From assembly GCA_022747635.1 (NCBI GenBank), contig JAKTNV010000178.1, positions 442,958-506,957 of the forward strand: a stretch of 64,000 nucleotides of DNA, in the 5' to 3' direction. Source of the stretch: Hetaerina americana. Lineage: Eukaryota > Arthropoda > Insecta > Odonata > Calopterygidae. Shown piece by piece: positions 54,640 to 64,000 of this stretch; the stretch's first letter is position 1, and each line of letters opens with the position of its first letter. The notes beneath the pieces are model-generated. The model made no database searches, was not told the origin of the DNA, and saw only the letters and a list, made by a program, of their open reading frames with translations. The position numbers and the translations under genes were made by a program.

Positions 54640-55400
54640 TACCTGAAGTATTCATTATACTTATGGCCCTATTTCTTTCACCAACGTGATCCAAAACGCT
54701 TCCGAGATAAGAAACCTGTTCCACTGCTCTAGTTTATGAACTCCTGTTTTAACATTTAGCTAAGAATAACGTAAAACTTGATCGAAAAAAACATTTTAAA
54801 AGTTAAAATAAAATTATTCTCATCCCCTATCTATCGCACTGACTTTCCAATACACCCAGCAGAGTTTGCAAGCCCTACGCTGACTGACAAACTAAAGCTT
54901 GGTCTTCCGCAAACATAACTGATTTTATGAATTCTCCACCGAATTTCAACCCTATCTCCAGTTCCTCATATGGAATTTTTACCATTGTCTTCGCATGTAC
55001 AGTGAAAAGCACTGGTGATGATGGACACCCCTGTCTTACTCCTCTTCCTAGCACTTCCCAACCAAACTCTATCCGTCAATTGCACCTGAGCAGTCTGAAG
55101 AATGTACAGGTTGTGGATAAGTCTTCTATCCCTCCAACCTACTCCTATTTTCTGCATTGCATTCAATATTTTCAGTGAACTCACTCTATCAAACGTCCAC
55201 TAGAAACTTACGAAACCAACAAATACATCTTGATTGTAATACATGATCATTTGCATTAGCAATAATGTTACTGCTCGTATATGATTACGCCTTCTCACCG
55301 TCTCCTCTGTATGAACCAAAACTGATCCTCCTCCAAGTAATCATTAGGTCTCCTCTCCATCATTACCAACTACAAAATCTCGTCACCTCTCAATGTCCAT
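54640..55400 (-). mobile_element. LINE-A reverse transcriptase core, decayed
   Basis: Follows 15.3-16.05 kb of the full copy in order: the tgatccaaaacgcttccgag block, ctgactgacaaactaaagct, ggtcttccgcaaacataact (decayed FADD), tgatggacacccctgtctta (motif B), and ctcactctatcaaacg (motif A region). Many substitutions and indels mark it as an old copy. Confidence 0.8.
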
Positions 55401-56117
55401 GCAGTCCAAATTTTCTACCTTTTTTTGTATCAAGCTTTCTCTCTTCTCTCTACACATTTCAAAGTTCTTCATTAGTCTTCACATTTCTCCGACTCGTTTT
55501 ACACTAGCATTAAACCTTGAATGGGGTACACAGATCAGAAGCATATGCGGTTCAGTCTTAAAGACGATAGTTATTAGATAGATAGTATATTAGCCATGAG
55601 ATTTATAATTACATGCATACACATAAATACATATAGACAGAAATACATACATTATGCACAGATTTGCACACAGAAAAAAATATAAATACATACACATACA
55701 TATATAAATTAAGTATACACCTAACATGCCCAAATTAATGCAATGAAAAGTCAAAGTGAGAGATTTAGCTTGGCCATATTTGAAACACGAAGCAAGCATT
55801 TAAGACACATGTAAAGAAACAGAAATTAAGGAATTAGGAACGGTTAAAAGGTAATCCTCTTGGTTCGCTAAAATTGCCACGAGAAGAGAGAAAGCGCCAC
55901 GGGTATGCTGGAGTAATTAGTTTGGGAGCCCCTTGATTCACGAAGAGAGCAGGCAAGACTTAAGAGATTTAGATAGGTACAGGACACCCGAGATTTCTTA
56001 GGACGACGGGGGAATTATTACGGCGCCAAATATATTGGTAGATTCGACCACCGGGATAAAATAAGACAGAGATAGACACAATCACTGGCATATTAAAATA
56101 TTCCTTCCTCACTCGCA
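55401..56117. other. No gene seen; possible element E remnant
   Basis: A gatagatag segment followed by AT-rich sequence with acatatagacag (55.57-55.70 kb) resembles the element at 18.5 kb. Otherwise unassigned. Confidence 0.4.
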
Positions 56118-57422
56118 CGATGTATTATTATTATTAGGTAATCTACCGGTTAAGGTAGGTTTTTGGATGGACATAATTACTAATTAAATAATTTGACCCC
56201 CAGCAAAGCACGACATCCTGCTTTACATCAGGTCCCTCTTCATCTCTGAGTACCTTCTTCCTCCCTTCATCCCGTCATACATCCCTATCCTGTTCCTTCC
56301 CTTTCCTCGTTTGCCTAACATTATCCCCTCTATTACAGTCTTCAACATCCCACTGCCGGTCAATACCCCCTTCATCCACTTTTCCTGCCTCCATAGAATT
56401 TCTCCCAACAAACCCCTCTATTCGCCCACCATACCAAGTACTTCTTTGTTTGTTTTCTTCTCTGTGCATTTCACCTTCTCCACGCCCACATTTCAAAAGC
56501 CTCCAGTCTACGTCTATCCTCCTGCTTCAATGACCACGTTTCCGCGCCGTACATAGCTACGCTCCATATCAAAGTTTTCACAAGTCTTTTCTTAATATCA
56601 TTACTCAACGTCCCTCTCATCAAGTCCCTCCTCCTTGTGAAAGCCTCTTTTCTTAGCGCAATTCCTCTCCCTACGTCCCTACTACTTTGACCGTGCTGGT
56701 CCAAAACACTCCCGAAATACGTGAACTGTTCTACCTGCACTAGTTTTTGCCCTCCTATTCTAATGATAAGCTTAGGCTTTTTCTTTCTAGAAAATCGCAT
56801 TACCTTTGTTTTATTAATATCGATTCTCATCCTATACATGTCGCACTGAATTTCCAATTCACTCAGCAATGCTTGTAACCCCTTGGCTGACTGACAAACT
56901 AAAGTTGCATGGTGCATTAGTATATCAAAATTGAACTCAAGTACCCAAATTAATATATACTCTAGGATCAATATTATTGAATTAGTCCAACACAACCAGT
57001 TATTGCATGATGTAGACAGGGAAGTATGGGCGATGGTGTACGAGTGTTTGCTTACGTATATACAAACATATACACTTTCTATCTCATCGTCGAGTATGCC
57101 TGGACCTAAGCTATCTTCTTCTACGTCATGTTCCTTTTCAATGTCTAACTTTGTTGGTCTATGCTCTTTACTATACAGTTCTTCTATATATTCCTTCCAT
57201 CTCTCTTGGATCTTTTCTGTTTCAACAATTATCTTACCCGACTTATCACTAACTGTTAGCTCAGATCTTCCCTTCTTACTTCCTGATGGTGATTTAACCT
57301 TGCTGTATAGTGCACCAATTTCACACCTCTGGATTTGAAAACTTTCCATATCCTCGCACTGCGTCGTCCACCATGCTTCTTTGGCTTTATTTGTTGCCCG
57401 TCTCAATTTATAACTTAAATAG

Positions 57423-57424
<2 letters not shown>
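56118..57424 (-). mobile_element. LINE-A with 170-bp filler in place of the reverse transcriptase core
   Basis: The 3' end (+ strand attattattattaggtaatc) and 3' third match the full copy closely. At 56905-57074 unrelated AT-rich sequence replaces the part equivalent to 15560-16284 of the full copy (725 bp, including the motifs around FVDFEKAFD, motif B and FADD). To the right, sequence equivalent to 16285-16630 follows. The 5' truncation point abuts a (TA)n tract. Confidence 0.88.

Positions 57425-57472
<48 letters not shown>
56471..57472 (-). pseudogene. LINE-A chimeric frame reading through the filler
   Basis: A 333-codon frame. Its first residues are an (IY)n run from the adjoining (TA)n tract. 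It then gives the LINE-A linker region (LRRATNKAKEAWW to LGPGILDDEIE), about 57 residues from the filler, and then the post-catalytic region from LVCQSAKGLQALL onward. All three catalytic motifs of the reverse transcriptase are gone, so no enzyme activity is possible. Confidence 0.75.
57427..57470. repeat. (TA)n microsatellite
   Basis: Lies between the truncated LINE-A and the head of a SINE-A. Confidence 0.95.
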
Positions 57473-57474
<2 letters not shown>

Positions 57475-57745
57475 GGGCCGCGGTAGTCCAGGGGTAGTGC
57501 GTTGGACAACTGACCGGAGAGTTCGGGTTCGTTTCCCGATCAAATATCTCTGGGCACCTACGGCTCTACCCAAGCTTTGTGATTTTTCGGGCACCAGATC
57601 TTCCTTGGAAACCATAATCGGCACAGGGAAAGGAACTGGTCCCCTTACCCTGATGTGTGAATTTCACACGCCGTCGGGCTTAGCAGTGAGTGAACTCTAC
57701 CATCACCTACAAAACCGACCATAGGGTTGATTACTGTGTTAATGG
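57475..57745 (+). mobile_element. SINE-A, full length
   Basis: The head gggccgcggtagtccagggg (A box) with gggttcgtttcccga (B box), the body with gatttttcgggcaccagatc and gggaaaggaactggtcccc, and the end gattactgtgttaatggttt. Left flank (TA)n, right flank AT-rich. Confidence 0.9.
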
Positions 57746-59639
57746 TTTTTTCATATATATAATACTTAAACATTTTTATTAATATGAATGCTAGAACTAA
57801 TATTTCTGCATGTATGGCAGGTACCCTAACGCCCCCTCCTCCCTCTCTAGCGGTGTCTTTTTGGGTAAGCGTGTACTTGCAGATGTTCTATGACCTCAAT
57901 TCTTCCTCTTCAAAGCAAAATCTCCAAAGTCTCTTAACTGCGATCATTCTTAGAGCGTCAAAGATTACTTAGCAATTACCTCATTCTTTTGCCCAAAAGG
58001 GTCCCTTAAAATGGGCTTGGTCTGGGCGAATTCCTATGACCTCGGTTTAACCTGAGGGTTCTCCAACCTTGAAAATTAAAAAAAAACCGGATAGCTAGGA
58101 AAAACGAAGGAAAATGGAATGGGTAACTAGAAAAAAGTGACCAGAAACAGAAGGAGGAGAAAGAAAATGAAACAAGAGGAACAGAAAGGGGCGAGGAACA
58201 GAAGCTGATAACGAAAATCAAAGGTGTGGGGAAAAAACACAGGAAGGGCGGTTAATTGAAGGGCTCTGGGAAATAACACGGTAACACAAACCACCATTAA
58301 TTTCAGAAAACGAGGGAAAACGGGCAAGCCATTCCCTTGTGACCAAACTATATAAACGCTAGTTTTTTTACACCACAAGGTCAAGCTACAGAGCGAGAAC
58401 GCAACTGGGAATTTGAGGCACATCACGTCGACTAATGAACTATTTTTGGAAACATCTGACACAAAATTTGTTGATATCAGTGGTAAACTTTCCGTAAGCG
58501 TAGGAGAAACGATGAATATGGAAATTAAAACGGAAAATGGGCACATAATAAAATTTATCTCGGGCGCTTAAACAAAAGACCTCTCGAATGTAACAAACGA
58601 TCCAATTTAAACCTTTAATCGCATTAAAAGTATTTCTCTCGATCAAAGTTTGATTAGAGTAACTACGAGTCCACTATAAGTAATAGAACAGGAAAAGAAA
58701 ACAATGCGTGAAGTTAATACTCGATATTATTTTCATGTTCCATGCAAAAGAATACTATATGTTCCACGCAAGCGATTTAAAACTTCGTGGAAAGGAAAAA
58801 TAATTCGATAACGCTTGTTTAAAAGGTTTCGTTTACCATTAAATAGCGGAATAAAATGCCGGCGGCAACAATCGATGAACGAATTCTTTTCCTAGAATGT
58901 GCCATGGCATAAGAAAACAGCGGAACTATAAAAAAATAACGAAGAAACTCATCATGCATTAACCGTTCCTTCAATTGCATAAGGTCAGCATTTGAGTTCT
59001 GATTGGTTCATCATATTCAATAGAATGTGATAAACCAATGAATTGAATGGAGTAAAATAAGACATTTTCACAAGGGATGTTCAGAATAAGGCCTATAATG
59101 TAAAATGAACGTGGTCATAACGTGGGTTATAGTGTAATTAAGTTTCTTTTACAATATTTCTTGAACGAAAATTGGAAAAAAGTTGACAGTGCGAACGGGG
59201 TTAAAAAAGAAATTGGATTTCGCGACAATTTGGGCTTCGGATCGGAAAGGGACGGGAAGCGCACTGGGAAATTTTGGGCCGCCATCAAATTATCATACTT
59301 AAGATAGTGCCTCCTTCAAGACTACTAGCCACAATATTACGTGGAAATTTTCCAGAGCTTTTTAAACCAAAGTTTTATACATTATAAGTGTCAATAACTA
59401 CCCTTTCCACTTTGGTTTTCTCGTAAATCTTCTTTGAATAGTTTAGGCCATAAGAGGCCACGTTGAACGTGTCCTCTGGACGGCGTTGATATTTTCAGTA
59501 TGAGACATTTTTTAGGACAAAAAAAAGAAATATCCAGATTTTGTCATTTATTAAACTAATATCTAACAGAGATGGTTCGTTGTTTTGAACGACTATTAAA
59601 CACGATCGCTAAGTAAGAGAATAAGTGTGTAATCGATGT
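57746..59639. other. No gene seen
   Basis: AT-rich. A 139-codon - frame at 58127-58546 is Phe/Ser/Leu-rich and overlaps others, with no domain. Confidence 0.45.
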
Positions 59640-60035
59640 TTCTGAGATTATGTGGGAGCGGAGACTGTTGGAAAAGTAAGAAATGGAGGAAAGGGAATAT
59701 GGAGAAGAAATGCCACGCATGGTAAGGGAGGAATGAGGGTTGTTGGTAGAAATTCGAAGAAGGTAGAACAGGTGGATGTTAGGTTTAGTTATTGGCAATG
59801 GTATCATGAAGACTGGTTGACTGTTGAATGATGGCTGGTGGAGATATAGGGATAAAAAGAATAATAGGCATGTTGGTAGGAATAAGGGACATTTATGGAG
59901 TTGAAGAATGGTTAATTGCGATGGAAATTCTACAGTAATTACTCAGCGACGTCTTAGGATGCACTATGGATTGTGGTCGGGAATTCATCAAACATATAAT
60001 TTCACCGGTAGACTAGGCCTAACGATTTAATATAA
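59640..60035 (+). mobile_element. LINE-A 3' region, decayed
   Basis: Purine-rich sequence following the LINE-A C-terminal order: gagaagaaatgccacgcatg (for gaggaagtacttggtatgg), ggttgttggtagaaattcga, then gaagactggttga, catgttggtaggaataaggg and finally accggtagacta. Old copy. Confidence 0.55.
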
Positions 60036-60685
60036 TATATCAGTTTTGCAAAAAATACGTAATTAGCACACCCAAGTTACCGTGAGAAATGAATAAGTTT
60101 AAATGTTAATTTTTTCCTATTTATCGCTGTATATGGGGAAGTGGCCCCTTGTTTAACAATACGTCAGGCAGTTGTTAATGCGTTTCTGAGTTAAGAGTCA
60201 AAGAGATTTGTTATTAAAGGCCAAAGAACCAACTATATTTTTATGATAAAATAAGACACACGGAGTAAGATTTAAAATTCTGAATATTTTAATAATGAAA
60301 TATAGTATGAAATTGCTTCGTTGCAAAAACTAAATAAACCTTCCATTGCGCCGGTATTTCAAGTTTCACCATATGCTATCAATAATGATCGTGTTTCCTT
60401 CTTCCTGTAATATAAGTGATGCCATTAATCAGTAGATTAATATAAACATACCACTGTAACTTTTAAAAGAGGACAAATCGATTATGATTTGATACAGGTA
60501 CATAAAGTCGGTTAAATGGGTAAATACGATCTCTACAGTTTCAATACAATTAAGCACGAACCATCTTAAAAATACTAATCGTTTCCATATCACCATAAAT
60601 AAGTTTTTGAAATGTAACAAGTTTATGTCTTGGTTCATAATAGTCCGTCTGTATTCTTTTACATTTATGCTTATAAAAAATTGTG
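60036..60685. other. No gene seen
   Basis: AT-rich interval without recognised features. Confidence 0.5.
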
Positions 60686-61046
60686 GGCTAAATAATTGAG
60701 GTCATTTTCCCATTGCATTCTTCGATAGTGTTTTTAACACGACACCATCACTGAACGGAAAGAGAAGCAAACGAAGAAGTACTGGGTGTGGGTGAAAGGG
60801 TAGGAGAGGAGAAATGGTTGTTGGGAGAAAACCATAAAAGAGGCAGGGAAGAAGAATGCATAGTATTTTGATTGGCGTTTAAATGTTGAAGAATATTGCG
60901 ATGTGGTTGAACGTAAGGATGGCGATGAAGGGGAACGAATAGGATAGGAATATTGAATGATATGAAGAGAGTAAGGAAGTATGCGTTGTTGAAGACGTTT
61001 TCACCGTAGTTTGGGACGTCAGAGAGTGTCTATTTCAAAGTATTTC
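60686..61046. mobile_element. LINE-A with its 5' piece inverted
   Basis: 60686-60753 (aataattgaggtcattttcc, then gtgtttttaac) equals the LINE-A 5' untranslated region in - orientation, as at 17.87-17.93 kb. Directly after it, 60754-61046 is the LINE-A 3' coding end in + orientation (aaacgaagaagtactgggtg, then ggataggaatattgaatga). Head-to-tail inversion of this kind is known from twin priming during LINE insertion. Confidence 0.6.
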
Positions 61047-61205
61047 GCATGTTCTTGAGGTTTCGCGTCGTGAATTTTTTTTTAAACAGCCAAAACAGTT
61101 GCGGAAAAAAGACTGCAAAGCGAATGAGGCCGTGTGCAAGGACTGTATAAAACGGAGAAAGAAGAAGAGCCAGTGGAAAATGATGAATGATAAGCAAAGG
61201 AGGTG
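61047..61205 (+). repeat. Inverted duplication, left copy
   Basis: About 155 bp (for example gaggccgtgtgcaaggactg and aagaagagccagtggaaaat) recur inverted at 62.52-62.68 kb. Here the block lies between two LINE-A tails. Confidence 0.85.
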
Positions 61206-61370
61206 GAGGAGGGAAGAAATTAGGAATGTTGGTAGAAATGAAGGGAGGTGGAATGTACACGGTATAGAAGAACTGTTTATTATGGCGTAGAATATCAAGT
61301 TGCGTCTTTTTAGACGTTACCTTAGAGAATACCTCTCGTTCAGAACCTACCTTAGATGGTATACTGCCAG
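61206..61370 (+). mobile_element. LINE-A 3' tail remnant
   Basis: gtagaaatgaagggaggtgg and, later, cgttcagaacctaccttaga plus tggtatactgcc resemble the LINE-A end. Confidence 0.5.
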
Positions 61371-62519
61371 TGATAACAGCTGTCAGAATAATAATAAAAG
61401 TTACTCATAATTTCAATGCTTTTTCAGTTGATGCTATTATATCTGAAATCTAAAAACAACACAAGTTTTAGGTATCGATAAATTGACTCCGTTAAGTACT
61501 GAAACATGCCCGTTGAATTCGTTACAGTAATTAAATTGACCTGAGATCTGAGATGCATGGATTGCCCACCTCCTTACATTTGCGACAATTTTTAGAGGTC
61601 TTGGAAATTGATTTGACGTGTTGTTTCCCAAGGGGCCCTTTCAACTTCTATTATACAGCAACGATATCAATTAAGCGAAATGGTGCTCATTGTTGTCACG
61701 TGTCCAACGTCAACAAAAATCAGGTCCTTTAATCAAAAATTGCCACGAGGTGTGAAATTTGACAACAACGGACGCCTCTTAATCTCTAAAATTTTAGATC
61801 TTACAATTTCCTAAATAGACGCCGAGACACTTCGTGTCCATCTTTAAATCTCCAAACCCTCCCATTTCCGACCACAAGGAATTGCCATACGGTTTCTTCT
61901 TGCCTTAACTCTTATCTTATCTCGGGTCTCTTCGCATCCACTGGCCCCCTCCCCCCCCCGCCCCGTTCTTCTTCTTTCGCTCTCGTCACCCCTTCCCCCT
62001 ATCCCCATAATTTCCTCTCCTTCGTGCATTATCTTATTTTGTCAAACCCTTTTTCCCCTACTTATCTCGCCGCGTCTTTTATCTTCTACCAACTCTTTTG
62101 TCTGCAGCCTCTTCCGTCCTCTTCTCCTCCTCCTTGCCCTCTCTGTTCGTTAATCCCTCCTCTTTTCCCTCTTCCCTCCCCTTGCTTAAAATCTTCGCTC
62201 GAAATTCTGGGAGAAAATTTTCTTTCCCTCTGATGCCGCAGCAAAAAATTAAATCACCACCATTTAAGTTTCCTCGTTCGGGTTTTGGTAGCTTTAAAAC
62301 TGTTAAGTTTTAGGGATGCTTCCTTATCGTCTTCGTACTTTTCAGATCCTTTGCTTAATCATTTTCTTCCGTGGACTCCATACCTTTGCATTAATTGGCC
62401 GCATTTGACTCGCAATTTTATTTTTTTCTTTCGTATCGGAATTATATTTCCCCGTGCCCTGTCTAAATTCAAACAAAAATAGCACAGGATTCTCTTCCGT
62501 GGGCTTTAATCGTGATTCG
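61371..62519. other. No gene seen; pyrimidine-rich patch
   Basis: 61.9-62.2 kb is strongly C/T-rich on the + strand with a C run near 61952. No recognised gene. Confidence 0.45.
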
Positions 62520-62682
62520 TGTTTCCTGGGCTGCTTGTCATTTTCCACTGGCTCTTCTTCTTTCTCCATTTTATACAGTCCTTGCACACGGCCTCATCCG
62601 CTTTGCTGTCTTTTATCCGCAACTGTTTTGACGGGTTTCAGAAAAAAAATTTTTCGTGACGGCGAAACTTCAAGAACATGGG
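62520..62682 (-). repeat. Inverted duplication, right copy
   Basis: Inverse of 61047-61205. It overlaps an 81-codon - frame (62342-62587) that starts MQGLYKMEKEEEPVENDKQP, so the duplicated DNA may once have been coding. Confidence 0.85.
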
Positions 62683-64000
62683 AAATACTTCGAGCTGCCC
62701 ACCACAGAAACGACCATGGAATCGAAAAGGAAAAGAAATGAAAATGCGTCCACCCTATTATAAATTGAGATGGATATCAACGTGAATAAATGGCGTTAGT
62801 TGAAATACATTTTTGGTTGTCTTCCAGTAATGCCCTTCGGCAACTTTGTTTCTCTATCGTATTTTGTTAACGCACACGAAAGCTCAAATGTAGATTTTCA
62901 CAAAAACGTATCTTGCCAATTAGTATTACTGAAGATTCGAAGGAGTTTCCTGTTAACATGCGTCGTATCCTGGTATTATCTAGATTCGCATACCTATAAT
63001 AGAAATTATAATGCGGGGAGGATAATCATTACGAAGTTGCAAGAAGTTGTGTGAGTTCGCCGTGTAGGGCGTAGTTTAGGCACAATATTAAAACATATAT
63101 GTCGTATCAGATGGGCCATGTCACAATTACAACTCCCTTCTGAGGGCCGTTTTGCTCAACGCTCATTTCAGAACTGGAATTAGGATACTTACTTTCGTAT
63201 CGTTCAACAAGGGGGGATAGGAGTCGATAGATGAGTTGGACTCAATTATCAGTAACAAAAAAGAGATGAGCGCGATACTTATTTTCTATCCGATTCTTAC
63301 ATCCATCAATGAAAAGGGTCGTTTTCACAGGCTACTGATTATGATGTCGGAATCAACATTGTTTTTGAAGGAATCCATTTATTTTCTTCATTCCAACAGG
63401 AATTTCCAATTATTTGCCCAAATTTCTCTTTTTCGTCCATGGGACTGCACTCGATTGCGGCAATTAACAATGCGACAGCCACGTCCTCGTCAGAACTATT
63501 GAAAGAGTCTGACACGACTAACATTTAATGATTTTTGGAATTCTAGCCTAAAACCACTGCCATCAACGAAATCGTCTGCGCATGTGCAAAAATCAAAAGT
63601 CGAAAGGAAAGTTGGATGGTGTGTCAGATCCGAGACTTAGCACTTAGTTCACATTCACTATATTGAACATCCTGATATCAGTAACTGAAATAAGTATCGT
63701 GTGAAATTGTCTTAAGAATGGACTTGTGCGAAAATTGTACTGGAAATTGTGTGATAAGGTTTACAAGAAAGAGTTCGCATAGACAACCACCATTGTTCCC
63801 CTATGAGTAGCATCAATGGATTCGCCAACCAGAAGCGGATAAACTTCGGAAAGTTGATATAATGAATGGAAATAGCCAACTCCAATGTATCAATCATTCG
63901 GAGAAATGATTGTGTCATCATCAATGATCACACATGGCCCACCTCCCAATTGGAATGTGTGCAAATATGCAAAGCAAAAGAACTAGAATGCTCGATGTGC
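62683..64000. other. No gene seen
   Basis: AT-rich interval to the end of the window. Short frames only, none with a domain. Confidence 0.5.

Overview
This is a nuclear window from a eukaryote, most likely an arthropod and probably an insect. It is AT-rich, gene-poor and full of eukaryotic retroelements, tRNA-derived SINEs, mariner remnants and long (TA)n tracts. There is no operon structure and no dense coding. The only ordinary host gene I can support is a three-exon MADF-BESS protein gene on the + strand (coding exons 19410-19419, 19509-19655 and 28050-28708). That family is typical of insects. Its splice sites, phases and domains agree with each other. Its 8.4 kb second intron is filled with mobile-element copies.

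Recurring families (the letters are my own labels). LINE-A is an RTE-like non-LTR retrotransposon, complete at 14759-18144 (- strand) with an 11-bp target duplication, and about fifteen partial copies. LINE-B is a CR1/Jockey-like element whose 3' end reads (GTAGAT)n on its own strand, with two longer copies (9709-10430, 10881-11415) and several short tails. LINE-C is a second RTE-like family (6258-6600, 9525-9660, 11440-11990, 27285-27480, 43085-43915). LINE-D is a decayed CR1-like element (4240-6062, 19985-20450). SINE-A and SINE-B have tRNA-like heads. Two internally deleted mariners lie inside LINE-A copies, and a third fragment of another mariner-like lineage is at 22500. A Penelope-like element with a GIY-YIG domain is at 30127-31008.

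Layout. 1-9 kb: decayed LINEs, a PHD-finger ORF1-like gene (7335-8090) and a SINE-B. 9.5-18.2 kb: LINE-C and LINE-B copies, a SINE-A, a perfect 101-bp palindrome, then the full LINE-A. 18.9-28.7 kb: the MADF-BESS gene. 29.2-31.6 kb: (TA)n tracts with mirror-image Penelope-like ends. 31.8-45 kb: LINE-A, LINE-C and mariner debris. 45.6-46.5 kb: a (TA)n / SINE-A / (TA)n / SINE-B cluster. 46.5-49.9 kb: empty AT-rich DNA. 49.97-52.6 kb: a GC- and CpG-rich island without a recognisable gene. 52.6-64 kb: SINE and LINE fragments and an inverted duplication.

The most interesting signal is a repeated architecture. At four loci (13022-13150, 22309-22483, 29286-29521, 30127-31008) two copies of a retroelement end lie back to back and point outward. 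Two are flanked by target duplications of 13-14 bp and two are embedded in (TA)n. Three of the four carry the same small module, CTGAnGA - one base - hairpin - GAAA or a decayed form of it, which resembles a hammerhead ribozyme core. Sequence families were compared by eye, so all boundaries are approximate unless a target duplication fixes them.
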